Shown: positions 1 to 9,549, counted from the stretch's first letter. The stretch is 61,225 nucleotides of DNA from Geobacter sp. UBA5735 (GCA_002419385.1 DIFZ01000065.1:1-61225); one strand, 5' to 3'. Program-made: numbers and translations. The notes: generated by a model from the sequence alone, not told the origin.

Positions 1-747
1 CCTATGGGTGCGGATCTTTACTCTTTGACCAACGGCCCCCGCGGGTGACCCGCCGAAGGTCGGTGTCCACTTGCGTGTTCATGCGCAAGTCGCAGCACTG
101 TCGGGTCACCCACGTGAACTCCTTATTGATCAGACCGGCCATCCTTCTGTCCGTCTCTCGGAACATCACTTTAGTACAATTTACCATTTGATGCAACACA
201 TTAGGTTTGATAAAAACACATCGTTGGCCAACATACCATTCAAGAAGCTGAACAGTTTTACGGCCAACATTCCAACAGGAACCAACGCTGATTTCCGAAT
301 CATTTCAGAGGCTGATCAGCAACCATGCTCGATTGCTGGTCCCTGTCTTAACGTTCATTGTTCCCATGACGCCTTCAGCTGTAAAGGAGACCCCATGCTG
401 CTCGAACCAAAATCTCTGTGCGCCCAGTATGCAGCGCACTTGAAATTGCACGGTATCACTGCTGCGCGCCATACCCCGGTCAAGCAGCATTTCGAGTGCC
501 TGCAACTGTGTGTGGGGGTATTTCAACCTCTCTGACCGGCCATTTACGAAGCACCGGCGACCACGCTTGATCAGAATGGAACCTGAAGAAGTCGTGCTTC
601 GTCCTTGAATCCCCATGCACGAAATATTTCCGCAGCGGTGACAAGTGTTTACCTGGACTGAAGTGTCACTACATGCTAGGATTCGAAACGACTTCTGCTG
701 ACTAGCAACCGGCAGCTGAACATGATAATGGATTACAGTGAGGAGAC
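1..747. other. No recognisable gene
   Basis: Two overlapping open frames lie on opposite strands here (71-535 plus, 305-772 minus). Neither protein has a motif I recognise, neither has a convincing ribosome binding site, and the minus frame runs into the start of msrA. The minus frame contains a C-x2-C pair and basic patches vaguely like a transposase zinc ribbon, which is too weak to name. The stretch may be a decayed mobile-element remnant. What I can say is that no supported gene is present. Confidence 0.4.
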
Positions 748-1290
748 ATGAGAGAACGACTCGAAACCGCAACCCTGGGCGCGGGGTGCTTCTGGTGCGT
801 GGAGGCGGTGTTCCGGAGTCTGAAGGGCGTTGAGAAGGTGCAGTCCGGCTATGCGGGCGGGCATGTGGCCAACCCGCTCTACGAGCAGGTCTGCATGGGC
901 AACACCGGCCATGCGGAGGCTGTGCAGATCACCTTCGATCCGGAAGCCATTTCCTTCGAGGAGATCCTCGCCGTCTTCTGGCGCACCCACAACCCAACAA
1001 CCAGAAACCGCCAGGGGCACGATTCCGGCCCGCAGTACCGCTCGGTGATCTTCTGCCACGACGAAGCGCAACGATGCATTGCGGAACAATCACGGCGCGA
1101 AATGGATGCGTCCGGCAGCTTGCCTGCTCCCATCGTCACGGAAATCGTGCCGTTCACCAATTTCTACCCTGCCGATTCCCGCTACCAGGAGTATTTCCTG
1201 AACCATCCCGAAGAGGCCTATTGCCAAGTCGTCATTGAGCCCAAGATCGTCAAGCTGCGGAAGGATTTCCCGGACAAGGTCACGGATTAG
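748..1290 (+). CDS. msrA: Peptide-methionine (S)-S-oxide reductase MsrA
   Basis: This enzyme reduces the S-epimer of methionine sulfoxide in proteins and free methionine, using thioredoxin as electron donor, in the cytoplasm. The 180-residue product has the family length. The catalytic GCFWC motif lies at about residues 13-17. The family blocks SGYAGG, YEQVCMGNTGHAEAVQ and GPQYRSVIF follow in order. The usual HDPTT is HNPTT here, a mild change. The start ATG is preceded by GAGGAG. Downstream, a TetR operator and a divergently functioning efflux operon begin, so msrA looks like a stand-alone stress gene. Identification is secure from the motif set. Confidence 0.96.
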   Translation: MRERLETATLGAGCFWCVEAVFRSLKGVEKVQSGYAGGHVANPLYEQVCMGNTGHAEAVQITFDPEAISFEEILAVFWRTHNPTTRNRQGHDSGPQYRSVIFCHDEAQRCIAEQSRREMDASGSLPAPIVTEIVPFTNFYPADSRYQEYFLNHPEEAYCQVVIEPKIVKLRKDFPDKVTD

Positions 1291-1411
1291 TGCCTTCGTC
1301 CCGATGGAGTTGACCGGCGCCGGGCGAGGACTTGAGAGCTGCTCTTTGCACACTTCTGCCCGGCGTTGCCCGATATTATTGCTTGACAAGGCAGGTTTTC
1401 AAGGAGTAAAA

Positions 1412-1427
1412 GAATGAACGTTCATTC
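1412..1427. promoter_or_regulatory. TetR-type operator, copy 1
   Basis: The 16-bp sequence GAATGAACGTTCATTC is a perfect palindrome 22 bp before the TTG start of the TetR gene. A TTGACA-like -35 element sits at 1383-1388, so a bound repressor would cover the promoter region. A nearly identical palindrome occurs at 2083-2098 in front of the pump genes. The pairing with a TetR gene is the basis of the operator assignment. Binding itself is inferred. Confidence 0.75.
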
Positions 1428-1449
1428 CGTTTGAAGGGGGAGAGATCAT

Positions 1450-2028
1450 TTGACGGTAAAACCTGACAAGCGCGAGGAAATCATCAGCGCGGCGCTGGAG
1501 CTGTTCGCCGAACAGGGCTTCCATGGCGCGCCCATGGCCCTGATCGCCGAGCGGGCAGGGGTCGGCGCCGGAACCATCTACCGCTACTTCGAGAACAGGG
1601 ATGTTCTCATCAGGGAGCTTTACCAGGAGCTTGAGGAGACCATAACCCCGTTCATACTCGAAGGCTACAGCGAGGCAGCCCCGTTCAGGGCACGCTTTCT
1701 CCACCTGGGCACGAGACTGCTGCGCTTTTTCATAGAGTACCCGCTCCGTTTCCGCTACCTGGAGCAGTTCCACAATTCTCCCTACGGCATAGCCCACCGG
1801 CGGGACAAAATGCTGGGCGATGAGGGGCGGTGCAACGTGTTCCGGGAACTGTTCGACCAGGGCGCGGCCCAGCAGGTGCTGAAGGACCTGCCGCTGGCCA
1901 TCCTTTTCAACCTGGCCTTCGGCCCCCTCGTTGCTGTGGCGCGGGACCATGTCCTGAACTTCATCACGCTGGACGAACCGATGATCGTCAAAACGATCGA
2001 AGCCTGCTGGGACGCGGTGAAGCGATAG
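1450..2028 (+). CDS. TetR/AcrR-family transcriptional regulator
   Basis: This is a 192-residue DNA-binding repressor. The N-terminal helix-turn-helix spans about residues 9-55, with IISAALELFAEQGF followed by GVGAGTIYRYFENRD, which is the classic TetR pattern. The rest is a helical ligand-binding and dimerisation domain. The start is TTG at 1450, chosen because a GGGGGAG Shine-Dalgarno precedes it at the right distance. It is followed after 91 bp by an RND efflux operon in the same direction. Matching palindromes lie before both its own gene and the pump, so it most likely represses itself and the pump and is released by a pump substrate. The inducer is unknown. Confidence 0.93.
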   Translation: MTVKPDKREEIISAALELFAEQGFHGAPMALIAERAGVGAGTIYRYFENRDVLIRELYQELEETITPFILEGYSEAAPFRARFLHLGTRLLRFFIEYPLRFRYLEQFHNSPYGIAHRRDKMLGDEGRCNVFRELFDQGAAQQVLKDLPLAILFNLAFGPLVAVARDHVLNFITLDEPMIVKTIEACWDAVKR

Positions 2029-2082
2029 CCGTCACTGCCGGGTGAGGGGTGCTCAAGCAGAAAATACAGAAGTGCATTCAGG

Positions 2083-2098
2083 GAATGAATGTTCATTC
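2083..2098. promoter_or_regulatory. TetR-type operator, copy 2
   Basis: The sequence GAATGAATGTTCATTC has perfectly complementary 7-bp arms and differs from the operator at 1412-1427 by one central base. It lies 21 bp before the ATG of the membrane-fusion gene, in the 91-bp gap after the TetR gene. Two near-identical sites flanking the regulator gene support a self-contained repressor circuit for the efflux operon. Confidence 0.75.
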
Positions 2099-2119
2099 AA
2101 ATCAATACCAGAGGTGGTT

Positions 2120-3316
2120 ATGCTGACCAGTCGCAGAGCAACGTTGTTCTTCATTGCGGGAATCCTTGCCGGCGTGCTGATGCTAGCCGGATGCGGTAAC
2201 AAAACCGATTCGAAACCCAAGGGGGGCGGCCTTCCCGAAGTGGGCATCGTCGTCATCAAGCCCGAGAAGGTTATCCTGACGACCGAACTGCCGGGTCGGA
2301 CTTCGGCCCACCTGGTCGCGGAGGTGCGGCCCCAGGTCGGGGGGATCATCCAGAAGCGGCTTTTCACCGAGGGGTCGGACGTGAAGGCTGGGCAGGTGCT
2401 CTACCAGATCGATCCGGCAACCTACAAGGCGGCGTTCGCCAGCGCCAGGGCGGCTGAGGCGCGGGCGAATGCCAACCTGATCCCGGCCCGGCTCAAGGAA
2501 CAACGTTTCCGCGATCTGGTGAAGATCAATGCAGTCAGCCAGCAGGATTATGACGATGCCTATGCGGCGCTCAAGCAGGCAGAGGCAGACCTGGCATCCA
2601 GCAGGGCCGCGGTCGAATCCGCCCGCATCAACCTGGCCTATACCCGGGTCACGGCTCCCATTTCGGGACGGATCGGACGTTCGACCGTGACCAACGGCGC
2701 GCTGGTGACCGCGAGCCAGCCTGCTGCGCTGGCCACGATCCAGCAGCTCAGCTCCATGTACGTGGACGTCACCCAGTCCAGCGCCGAGATGCTGCGCCTG
2801 AAGCAGCACCTGGCCAGCGGGCTGCTGAAAAACGGCGCATCCCAGGCCAGCGTCCGGCTTACCCTGGAGGACGGCAGCGCCTATCCTCTGCCAGGAACGC
2901 TGAAGTTTTCCGAGGTGACCGTGGACCAGAGCACCGGTTCCATCACGCTGCGTGCGGTATTCCCGAACCCGAAGCAGGTTCTGCTTCCGGGCATGTTCGT
3001 GCGTGCCATCGTCGAGGAAGGGACCAACGATCAGGCAATCCTGGCGCCCCAGCGTGGCGTCACCCGCAATCCCGCGGGCGATGCCACGGCCCTGGTCGTG
3101 GGTGCTGAAGACAAAGTGGAGCAGCGGGTCATCAAGGTTGCGCGCACCGTGGGCGACAGCTGGCTGGTGAGCGAGGGGCTGAAGCCTGGCGACCGCGTCA
3201 TTCTGGAAGGGATCCAGCGGGCAAAACCGGGTACGCAGGTCAAGGCCGTGCAGTTCGGGTCGAAACCGGCGGCTGCTCCTGCGGCTGCGCCACAGGGTGC
3301 GGCAGCGAAGAAGTAA
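2120..3316 (+). CDS. RND efflux periplasmic adaptor lipoprotein (AcrA/MexA type)
   Basis: This is the membrane-fusion subunit that links an inner-membrane RND pump to an outer-membrane channel. I place the start at ATG 2120 rather than an upstream GTG. This ATG has GAGGTGG in front and gives a clean lipoprotein signal peptide ending in the lipobox LAGC, with the lipid-modified Cys at residue 25. The 398-residue product has the expected biotinyl-lipoyl half-motifs, a long alanine-rich helical hairpin (about residues 110-190) and a beta-barrel domain. The C-terminus is rich in Ala, Pro and Lys. The gene begins the pump operon behind TetR operator 2. The substrate cannot be read from sequence. 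Confidence 0.93.
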   Translation: MLTSRRATLFFIAGILAGVLMLAGCGNKTDSKPKGGGLPEVGIVVIKPEKVILTTELPGRTSAHLVAEVRPQVGGIIQKRLFTEGSDVKAGQVLYQIDPATYKAAFASARAAEARANANLIPARLKEQRFRDLVKINAVSQQDYDDAYAALKQAEADLASSRAAVESARINLAYTRVTAPISGRIGRSTVTNGALVTASQPAALATIQQLSSMYVDVTQSSAEMLRLKQHLASGLLKNGASQASVRLTLEDGSAYPLPGTLKFSEVTVDQSTGSITLRAVFPNPKQVLLPGMFVRAIVEEGTNDQAILAPQRGVTRNPAGDATALVVGAEDKVEQRVIKVARTVGDSWLVSEGLKPGDRVILEGIQRAKPGTQVKAVQFGSKPAAAPAAAPQGAAAKK

Positions 3317-3358
3317 GTGGTCCATACGCCACCCCCAGACCACCCCACCACCCCCTGA

Positions 3359-3381
3359 CCCCCTCCTTAGCAAGGAGGGGG
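3359..3381. repeat. Perfect GC-rich hairpin inside the efflux operon
   Basis: CCCCCTCCTT and AAGGAGGGGG form a perfect 10-bp stem around the 3-nt loop AGC. Partly complementary C-rich and G-rich flanks from about 3340 to 3395 extend it. It sits in the 121-bp gap between the adaptor and the pump gene. No T-run follows, so it is not a standard terminator. It resembles a dispersed palindromic repeat and could act as an mRNA stability or attenuation element. Confidence 0.65.
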
Positions 3382-3437
3382 CTGGGGGGTGGTACCCAAG
3401 CTTGAAATCATAGTCCAATGGCCAAAGGAGCCCCTCC

Positions 3438-6400
3438 ATGCCCCGCTTCTTCATAAACCGCCCTATCTTCGCCTGGGTTATCGCCATCATGGTCATGCTG
3501 GCCGGCCTGCTTGCCATCAAAACGCTGTCGGTTTCCCAGTATCCCCCCATAGCGCCGCCCCAGATCACCATCAATGCCATGTATCCCGGCGCTTCCGCCC
3601 AGACAGTTCAGGATACGGTAACCCAGGTCATCGAACAGAAGCTGAACGGCATCGACAACCTGATCTACATGTCCTCCACCAGCGACTCTGCCGGCACGGT
3701 GGCCATCAATCTGACCTTCAAGGCCGGCACCGACCCGAACATCGCCCAGGTGCAGGTTCAGAACAAGCTTCAGCTCGCCACGCCGCTTTTGCCCCAGATT
3801 GTCCAGAAGCAGGGCATCCAGGTGGTCAAATCCACCAGGAACTTCTTCATGATAATCGGCCTGACGTCCGAGGACGGTTCCATGGACCGCCATCAGCTGA
3901 CCGACTACCTGGTGGCCAATGTCCATGACACCATCAGCCGGACTGAAGGGGTTGGCGAAGTAACGGTTTTCGGCTCCCAGAACGCCATGCGCATCTGGCT
4001 GGACCCCGCCAGGCTGAACAACTATCACCTGACCACCAGCGACGTGATTTCAGCGGTCCAGGCGCAGAACGCCCAGGTCTCGGCCGGCCAGTTCGGGGGC
4101 AACCCGGCGCCGCCGGGCCAGCAGCTGAACGCCACCATCACGGCCCGCACCCTGCTGCAGACTCCGGAGCAGTTCGAGGCTATCATCCTGCGCACCAACA
4201 GCGACGGCTCGACCGTAATACTCAAGGATGTTGCCGACTGCAAAGTCGGCGCGGAGAACTACGACATAGAGGCCCGCTACAAGGGCAAGTCAATGGGCGG
4301 GATGGCGATCAGGCTTGCCTCCGGCGCCAATGCCCTGGACACGGGCAACCGGGTCAAGGCGAAGATGGAGGCGATGTCGAAATATTTCCCCGCCGGAATG
4401 AAAGTGGTCTATCCTTACGACACCACGCCATTCATAAAGATCTCTATCGAAGAGGTGGTCCAGACGCTTGCAGAGGCGATCCTGCTGGTCTTCATCATCA
4501 TGTTCCTGTTTCTGCAGAACATCCGCGCCACCCTGATCCCGACCATCGCAGTTCCGGTGGTCCTGCTCGGCACCATGGGCGTTCTGTCAGCCGCCGGATT
4601 TTCCATCAATACCCTGACCATGTTCGCCCTGGTTATCGTCATCGGCCTCCTGGTGGACGACGCCATCGTCGTGGTGGAGAACGTGGAGCGGATCATGAAC
4701 GAGGAGGGGTTGTCGCCCCATGACGCCACGGTTAAATCCATGGGCCAGATCACCAGCGCCCTGTGGGGCATTGCCATCGTGCTGACGGCGGTCTTCCTGC
4801 CCATGGCCTTCTTTGGCGGTTCCACCGGAGTAATCTACCGCCAGTTCTCCATAACCATCATCTCCGCCATGATCCTGTCGGTGATGACGGCCATGATCCT
4901 GACCCCCGCCCTGTGCGCCACCCTGCTCAAGCCGGTTGAAAAGGGGCACGAAGCGTGCGAGAGCGGATGGTTCTGCCCGTTCTTCCGCTGGTTCAACAAA
5001 TATTTCGACCTGGCCGGGAGGAAATACGAAGGGATAGTTGGACGCTCCTTTGGAAAACCGGTGCGTTACCTGGTGGTGTACGCTGCCATTGTCGCTGCCA
5101 TGTTGTTTTTCTTCCATCGTCTCCCCACCGCCTTCCTCCCCGATGAGGATCAGGGGTTCATCATCTGCCAGATGCAGCTGCCTGCCGGGGCCACCCAGGA
5201 GCGGACCCTGCAGCTGATACAACGGATAGAGCAGCATTTCCTGGAACAGGAAACCAAATCCGTCGAGACCATCATAACTGTGGCCGGATTCAGTTTTGCC
5301 GGCCGCGGCCAGAACATGGGGCTGGCGTTCGTGAAGCTCAAGGACTGGAAGCTGCGCAAAACCGCCGACTTGAAAGCCCCTGCCGTGGCAGCCCGGGCCA
5401 TGAAGGCGTTTTCCCAGTACCGCGACGGCATGGCCTTCGCCTTCTCGCCGCCGGCGGTGATCGAGCTGGGCACGGCCAACGGTTTCGACTTGGAGTTGCA
5501 GGACCGGGCCGGCCTGGGTCACGATAAGCTCATGGAAGCACGCAACCAGCTCCTCGGCATGGCCATGCAGAATTCGAAGCTCACCGCGGTTCGCCCCAAC
5601 GGCCAGGACGATTCACCCCAGTTCAAGCTCGACATCGATGATGTGCGGGCCGGTGCGCTGGGGGTATCCCTGGCAAGCGTCAATGAAGTCCTCGCTACTG
5701 CCTGGGGCAGCTCTTACGTCAACGACTTCATCGAAAAGGGCCGGGTCAAGAAGGTCTATCTCCAGTCGGACCCGCGCTACCGGATGTTGCCGGAGGATAT
5801 CAACAGCTGGTATGTCCGCAACCAGGCAGGCGAGATGGTGCCGTTCTCGGCGTTTTCCACTGCCCACTGGCAGTATGGATCACCCCGCCTTGAGCGCTAT
5901 AACGGCATTACGGCGGTGGAGATCATGGGACAGGCAGCGCCCGGCGTGAGTACCGGCGAAGCGATGGCCGAGATGGAAAAGATGGCTGACCGGCTGCCCT
6001 CCGGTATCGGCTACGAGTGGACCGGCCTGTCCTACGAAGAGAAACAGGCGGGCAAGCAGGCTCCGGCACTCTATGCCATTTCGCTGCTCGTGGTGTTTCT
6101 CAGCGTTGCGGCCCTGTACGAGAGCTGGACCATACCGTTCGTCAATTTGCTCATGCTCCCGCTGGGCCTGGTGGGGGCGGTCACAGCGGTCACGATGCGG
6201 GGGCTGCCCAACGACATCTATCTCCAGATCGGCCTGCTTACCACCGTGGGGCTTTCGACCAAGAACGCCATTCTCATCATCCAGTTCATCAAGGACCAGC
6301 TGCACCAGGGCCATGAGCTGGTGGACGCCACCCTGGCGGCAATCAGGATCAGGCTCCGCCCGGTCATCATGACCTCGCTGGCGTTCTTCTTCGGCACCCT

Positions 6401-6608
6401 GCCGCTGGCCCTGACCCGCGGCGCCGGGGCAGCAGCCCAGAACGCCATCGGCACGGCAGTTACTGGAGGCCTGCTGTCGGCTACCTTCATCGACCTTGTC
6501 TTCATACCGTTTTTCTTCGTTCTGATATCACGACTCTTCGGCAGGAAAAAGGCGCGGCAGCCTTCAGTCGAGCCGGCCGTTGCTGCCGGCGCCCCGGAGG
6601 TTCCCTGA
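3438..6608 (+). CDS. RND multidrug efflux transporter, inner-membrane subunit (AcrB/MexB, HAE1 type)
   Basis: This is the proton-driven pump of a tripartite efflux system, in the inner membrane with large periplasmic domains. The 1056-residue length is typical of HAE1 pumps. It starts MPRFFINRPIFAWVIAI, the signature N-terminus of AcrB homologues. The TM4 proton-relay motif GLLVDDAIVVVEN lies at about residues 403-415, with both adjacent aspartates. The second repeat includes the GLSTKNAILI block. An AAGGAG precedes the ATG. It follows the adaptor gene and is followed with almost no gap by the outer-membrane factor, completing the operon. Substrates are likely hydrophobic drugs, solvents or detergents, which is inference. 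Confidence 0.96.
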   Translation: MPRFFINRPIFAWVIAIMVMLAGLLAIKTLSVSQYPPIAPPQITINAMYPGASAQTVQDTVTQVIEQKLNGIDNLIYMSSTSDSAGTVAINLTFKAGTDPNIAQVQVQNKLQLATPLLPQIVQKQGIQVVKSTRNFFMIIGLTSEDGSMDRHQLTDYLVANVHDTISRTEGVGEVTVFGSQNAMRIWLDPARLNNYHLTTSDVISAVQAQNAQVSAGQFGGNPAPPGQQLNATITARTLLQTPEQFEAIILRTNSDGSTVILKDVADCKVGAENYDIEARYKGKSMGGMAIRLASGANALDTGNRVKAKMEAMSKYFPAGMKVVYPYDTTPFIKISIEEVVQTLAEAILLVFIIMFLFLQNIRATLIPTIAVPVVLLGTMGVLSAAGFSINTLTMFALVIVIGLLVDDAIVVVENVERIMNEEGLSPHDATVKSMGQITSALWGIAIVLTAVFLPMAFFGGSTGVIYRQFSITIISAMILSVMTAMILTPALCATLLKPVEKGHEACESGWFCPFFRWFNKYFDLAGRKYEGIVGRSFGKPVRYLVVYAAIVAAMLFFFHRLPTAFLPDEDQGFIICQMQLPAGATQERTLQLIQRIEQHFLEQETKSVETIITVAGFSFAGRGQNMGLAFVKLKDWKLRKTADLKAPAVAARAMKAFSQYRDGMAFAFSPPAVIELGTANGFDLELQDRAGLGHDKLMEARNQLLGMAMQNSKLTAVRPNGQDDSPQFKLDIDDVRAGALGVSLASVNEVLATAWGSSYVNDFIEKGRVKKVYLQSDPRYRMLPEDINSWYVRNQAGEMVPFSAFSTAHWQYGSPRLERYNGITAVEIMGQAAPGVSTGEAMAEMEKMADRLPSGIGYEWTGLSYEEKQAGKQAPALYAISLLVVFLSVAALYESWTIPFVNLLMLPLGLVGAVTAVTMRGLPNDIYLQIGLLTTVGLSTKNAILIIQFIKDQLHQGHELVDATLAAIRIRLRPVIMTSLAFFFGTLPLALTRGAGAAAQNAIGTAVTGGLLSATFIDLVFIPFFFVLISRLFGRKKARQPSVEPAVAAGAPEVP

Positions 6609-6609
6609 T

Positions 6610-8019
6610 ATGAATCGCATTTGGTTCCCGTTGATCCTTTTCTCGTTCAGCATGGCAGGCTGCACCATGGCGCCGGAATACATCCGTCCGGAAGCGCCGG
6701 TACCGGCCGCCTGGCCGGAGGGCCCGGCCTACCGGGAGAATGGGACTGCGCCGCAGGCAAAAGCGGTCGCCGAAATTCCCTGGCAGGAGTTTTTTGTCGA
6801 CGAAAAACTGCGGAAACTGGTCGCCCTGGCCCTGGAGAACAACCGCGACCTGCGGGTGGCAGCTCTCAATATCGAGAAATCGAGGGCCACCTACCAGATC
6901 CGACGCTCCGATCTCGTGCCCAAGGTCGATGCCACCGCCACGGCCACTTATCAGCGTATTGCCGAAGATTTTTCGGGCTTCGGGATTCCCCTGGATATCC
7001 ACCAGTACACTGTCGGCCTCGGCATGAGCTCCTATGAGCTGGACCTGTTCGGCCGGGTTCGCAGCCTCAAGGACCAGGCCCTGGAGCAGTATTTCGCCAC
7101 CAGGCAGGCGCGGCGCAGCGTGCAGATCAGTCTGGTTGCCGAAGTCGCGGCCAACTACCTGGCGTTGGCCGCTGATCGTGAGCGGTTGAAGCTGGCTCAG
7201 GAAACGCTGGCGAGCCAGCAGGCATCCTACCGGCTCATCCGCAGCCGCTATGATGCCGGGGTTTCGTCCGCCCTCGACCTCAACCAGGCACAGACCAGCG
7301 TGGACACGGCGCGGGTGGACATCGCCCGCTACGCGACCCTTGTGGCCCAGGATATCAATGCCCTGGACCTGGTTGTCGGCACCAGGGTGTCGCCCGGCCT
7401 CCTGCCGGAAGCTCTCTCGGACACGCTCACCGCCCTGAAGGACCTGACGCCCGGCCTGCCCTCGGACGTATTGCTGGGCCGTCCCGACATACTCCAGGCC
7501 GAGCATCTGCTCAAAGGCGCCAATGCCAACATCGGCGCGGCGCGGGCGGCTTTTTTCCCCCGCATCACCCTGGTATCTTCTGTCGGTTTCGGCACCGATC
7601 AGCTGCGTGACCTGTTCGTGTCCGGTTCCTTTGTCTACAGCGTTGCCCCGCGCATCACGCTGCCCATATTCCAGGGCGGGGCCAACCGTGCCAACCTGAA
7701 GGCAGCCGAGGTGGAGCGCGACATTGCGGTTGCCCAGTATGAAAAGGCCATCCAGAGCGCCTTCCGCGAGGTGGCCGATGCCCTGGCCCAGCGCGGTACC
7801 ATAGACGAGCAGGTAACAGCGCAGCAGTCTCTTGCCGATGCAACCGCCGAGAGCTACCGTCTTTCCCTGGCCCGCTATGAAAAGGGGGTCGACAGCTATC
7901 TGACCGTGCTCGATTCACAGCGCGCTCTGTACGGCGCGCAACAGAACCTGATCGGTGTCCGCCTCACGCGTCTCCTCAACCTGGCGACCCTCTACAAGGT
8001 GCTGGGCGGGGGGGTATGA
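6610..8019 (+). CDS. Efflux outer-membrane lipoprotein (OprM/TolC family, NodT type)
   Basis: This is the outer-membrane channel of the tripartite pump. I choose ATG 6610, just after the pump stop codon, because GGAGG precedes it and the product opens with a lipoprotein signal ending MAGC (Cys at residue 18). The 469-residue product carries two OEP repeats. It has the usual APVPAAW lead and internal signatures such as YELDLFGRV, EVAANYLAL and LLGRPDILQAEHLLKGANANIGAARAAFFP (given as family landmarks). It is separated from the pump gene by one base, so translational coupling is likely. Identification is secure. Confidence 0.95.
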   Translation: MNRIWFPLILFSFSMAGCTMAPEYIRPEAPVPAAWPEGPAYRENGTAPQAKAVAEIPWQEFFVDEKLRKLVALALENNRDLRVAALNIEKSRATYQIRRSDLVPKVDATATATYQRIAEDFSGFGIPLDIHQYTVGLGMSSYELDLFGRVRSLKDQALEQYFATRQARRSVQISLVAEVAANYLALAADRERLKLAQETLASQQASYRLIRSRYDAGVSSALDLNQAQTSVDTARVDIARYATLVAQDINALDLVVGTRVSPGLLPEALSDTLTALKDLTPGLPSDVLLGRPDILQAEHLLKGANANIGAARAAFFPRITLVSSVGFGTDQLRDLFVSGSFVYSVAPRITLPIFQGGANRANLKAAEVERDIAVAQYEKAIQSAFREVADALAQRGTIDEQVTAQQSLADATAESYRLSLARYEKGVDSYLTVLDSQRALYGAQQNLIGVRLTRLLNLATLYKVLGGGV

Positions 8020-8145
8020 CGGAAACCCTCGGATCGCCTGCTTTCCCGGTCCTTGGGGAGCGGCGGGCGCGTCAACCGGAATCAGGGAGGAAAGCATGGT
8101 ATACTCTGTGTGCAGATGACAATTCCCGATGCAAGGAGGGCTCGA

Positions 8146-9153
8146 ATGGATATGTCGACCATTTTCAAGGCGCTGGTTGTTGAGAAGACCCCTGAGAAAC
8201 AGTTCCTGCGGGAAATCCGGGAACGCTCCCTGGCGGATCTTGCGCCGGGGGAGTTGCTCGTCCGCGTGCAGTATTCTTCCCTCAACTACAAGGATGCCCT
8301 TTCGGCAACCGGCCACCCGGGAGTGACCCGCCAATTCCCCCATACGCCGGGAATTGACGCGGCGGGTGAGGTGGTTTCGTGCGAAACCGGTGTTTTCGCT
8401 CCTGGTGAAAAGGTGCTGGTTACCGGATACGACCTGGGGATGGAGACCGATGGCGGGTTTGGCCAGTATATCCGCATTCCGGCCTCCTGGGCGATAAAGC
8501 TTCCGGATGGGCTGACCCTGCGCGAGAGCATGGCCTTGGGGACGGCGGGATTCACGGCGGCGCTGTCGGTGCTGAAACTGCAGCAGGCCGGTGTCAAGCC
8601 CGATGACGGGGATATCCTTGTGACCGGGGCTACGGGCGGTGTCGGGAGCATTGCGGTTTCCATACTTGCCGCTGCGGGCTTCCGGGTCACGGCTTCGACC
8701 GGCAAGATGGCTGATGCAGGGTATCTCAGGGATTTGGGCGCCGTTGCGGTGCTCAACCGCGACGAGGTTTCTTCCGGGGCCGAGAAGGCGCTCCTTCCGG
8801 AACGCTGGGCCGGCGCCGTGGACGTGGTCGGCGGGGCCACATTGGCGGCGGTGCTGAAGGGGACAAAGTATGGCGGGTCCGTTGCCTGCTGCGGGCTGGT
8901 GGGATCGCCGGAGCTGCCACTCAACGTATACCCCTTTATTCTGCGGGGGGTCGATCTGCTGGGGGTGGATTCGGTCCAGGCGTCCCGTGAAACCCGCCGG
9001 GAAATCTGGGCGCGTCTGGGCACGGCATGGAAACCGGCCAGACTGGGCGAGATGGTGACCGAGTGCAGCCTCCAGGGACTGGAGACATTGATCCAGTCCA
9101 TTCTTCGCGGCGCTGTCAAGGGCAGGGTTGTTGTCAACCTCCGTGATTCCTGA
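8146..9153 (+). CDS. YhdH/AcuI-type NADPH-dependent quinone oxidoreductase (acrylyl-CoA reductase-like)
   Basis: This is a 335-residue medium-chain dehydrogenase/reductase of the zinc-free YhdH/YhfP branch. Members reduce activated double bonds such as acrylyl-CoA, or quinones, with NADPH. The start ATG at 8146 is preceded by AAGGAGGG, so the upstream ATG-less extension is not used. Visible motifs are SSLNYKDALSATG, PHTPGIDAAGEV, and the nucleotide-binding loop VTGATGGVGSIAVSILAAAG at about residues 150-170. It stands alone after the pump operon. The exact substrate is uncertain, because the YhdH label covers several activities. Confidence 0.9.
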   Translation: MDMSTIFKALVVEKTPEKQFLREIRERSLADLAPGELLVRVQYSSLNYKDALSATGHPGVTRQFPHTPGIDAAGEVVSCETGVFAPGEKVLVTGYDLGMETDGGFGQYIRIPASWAIKLPDGLTLRESMALGTAGFTAALSVLKLQQAGVKPDDGDILVTGATGGVGSIAVSILAAAGFRVTASTGKMADAGYLRDLGAVAVLNRDEVSSGAEKALLPERWAGAVDVVGGATLAAVLKGTKYGGSVACCGLVGSPELPLNVYPFILRGVDLLGVDSVQASRETRREIWARLGTAWKPARLGEMVTECSLQGLETLIQSILRGAVKGRVVVNLRDS

Positions 9154-9549
9154 AGGCAGCTCGTAAGTCTTCTGCAGGACCGGATATATGAGAAACGGTT
9201 GATTGGTAACAGGTCCTGCGGGATTTGTTGCCAATCAACCCCTCTTGATCCCGGATTGTTTCGACTCAAGCAAATGAAGTTCCCGCCGATACGTAACCTG
9301 TTACGGATATTGCTCCGTACTTCTGCTTATGATAATTGAATAGCCATATGCTAGGGCATTATTGATTCCCCCGTTGAAAAATGTTTTTCCACAGGTCTCC
9401 TGATGCTATGATCTTGTTCGGCTTCTTTCCCATATCGGCTCTAGGCAAGTAAAATCGGTTAATGATAAAATGCGCAGTAAATTGTTCCACGCGTGCGCGT
9501 GAAGACCGCGTGAGGCTCCGATCTCACGGCAGGTCACTGGAGTAGCACC
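9154..9549. other. Intergenic region with a long hairpin
   Basis: There is no open frame of note. GGTTGATTGGTAAC at 9197-9210 pairs with GTTGCCAATCAACC at 9227-9240 through a 14-bp stem with one G-T pair. This is a plausible Rho-independent-like end for the preceding gene, although the trailing T-run is weak. The remainder is A/T-richer and presumably holds the promoter of the kinase gene. A short palindrome ACGCGTGCGCGT lies near 9489. Confidence 0.5.

Noticed and set aside
71..772. Two overlapping ORFs of about 155 residues on opposite strands
   Set aside because: No recognisable domains, no good Shine-Dalgarno, mutual overlap and overlap with msrA. Treated as non-coding or decayed.
2183..3580. 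465-residue minus-strand ORF opposite the efflux adaptor
   Set aside because: It is antisense to a clear lipoprotein gene and rich in Arg, Gly and His as expected for shadow ORFs.
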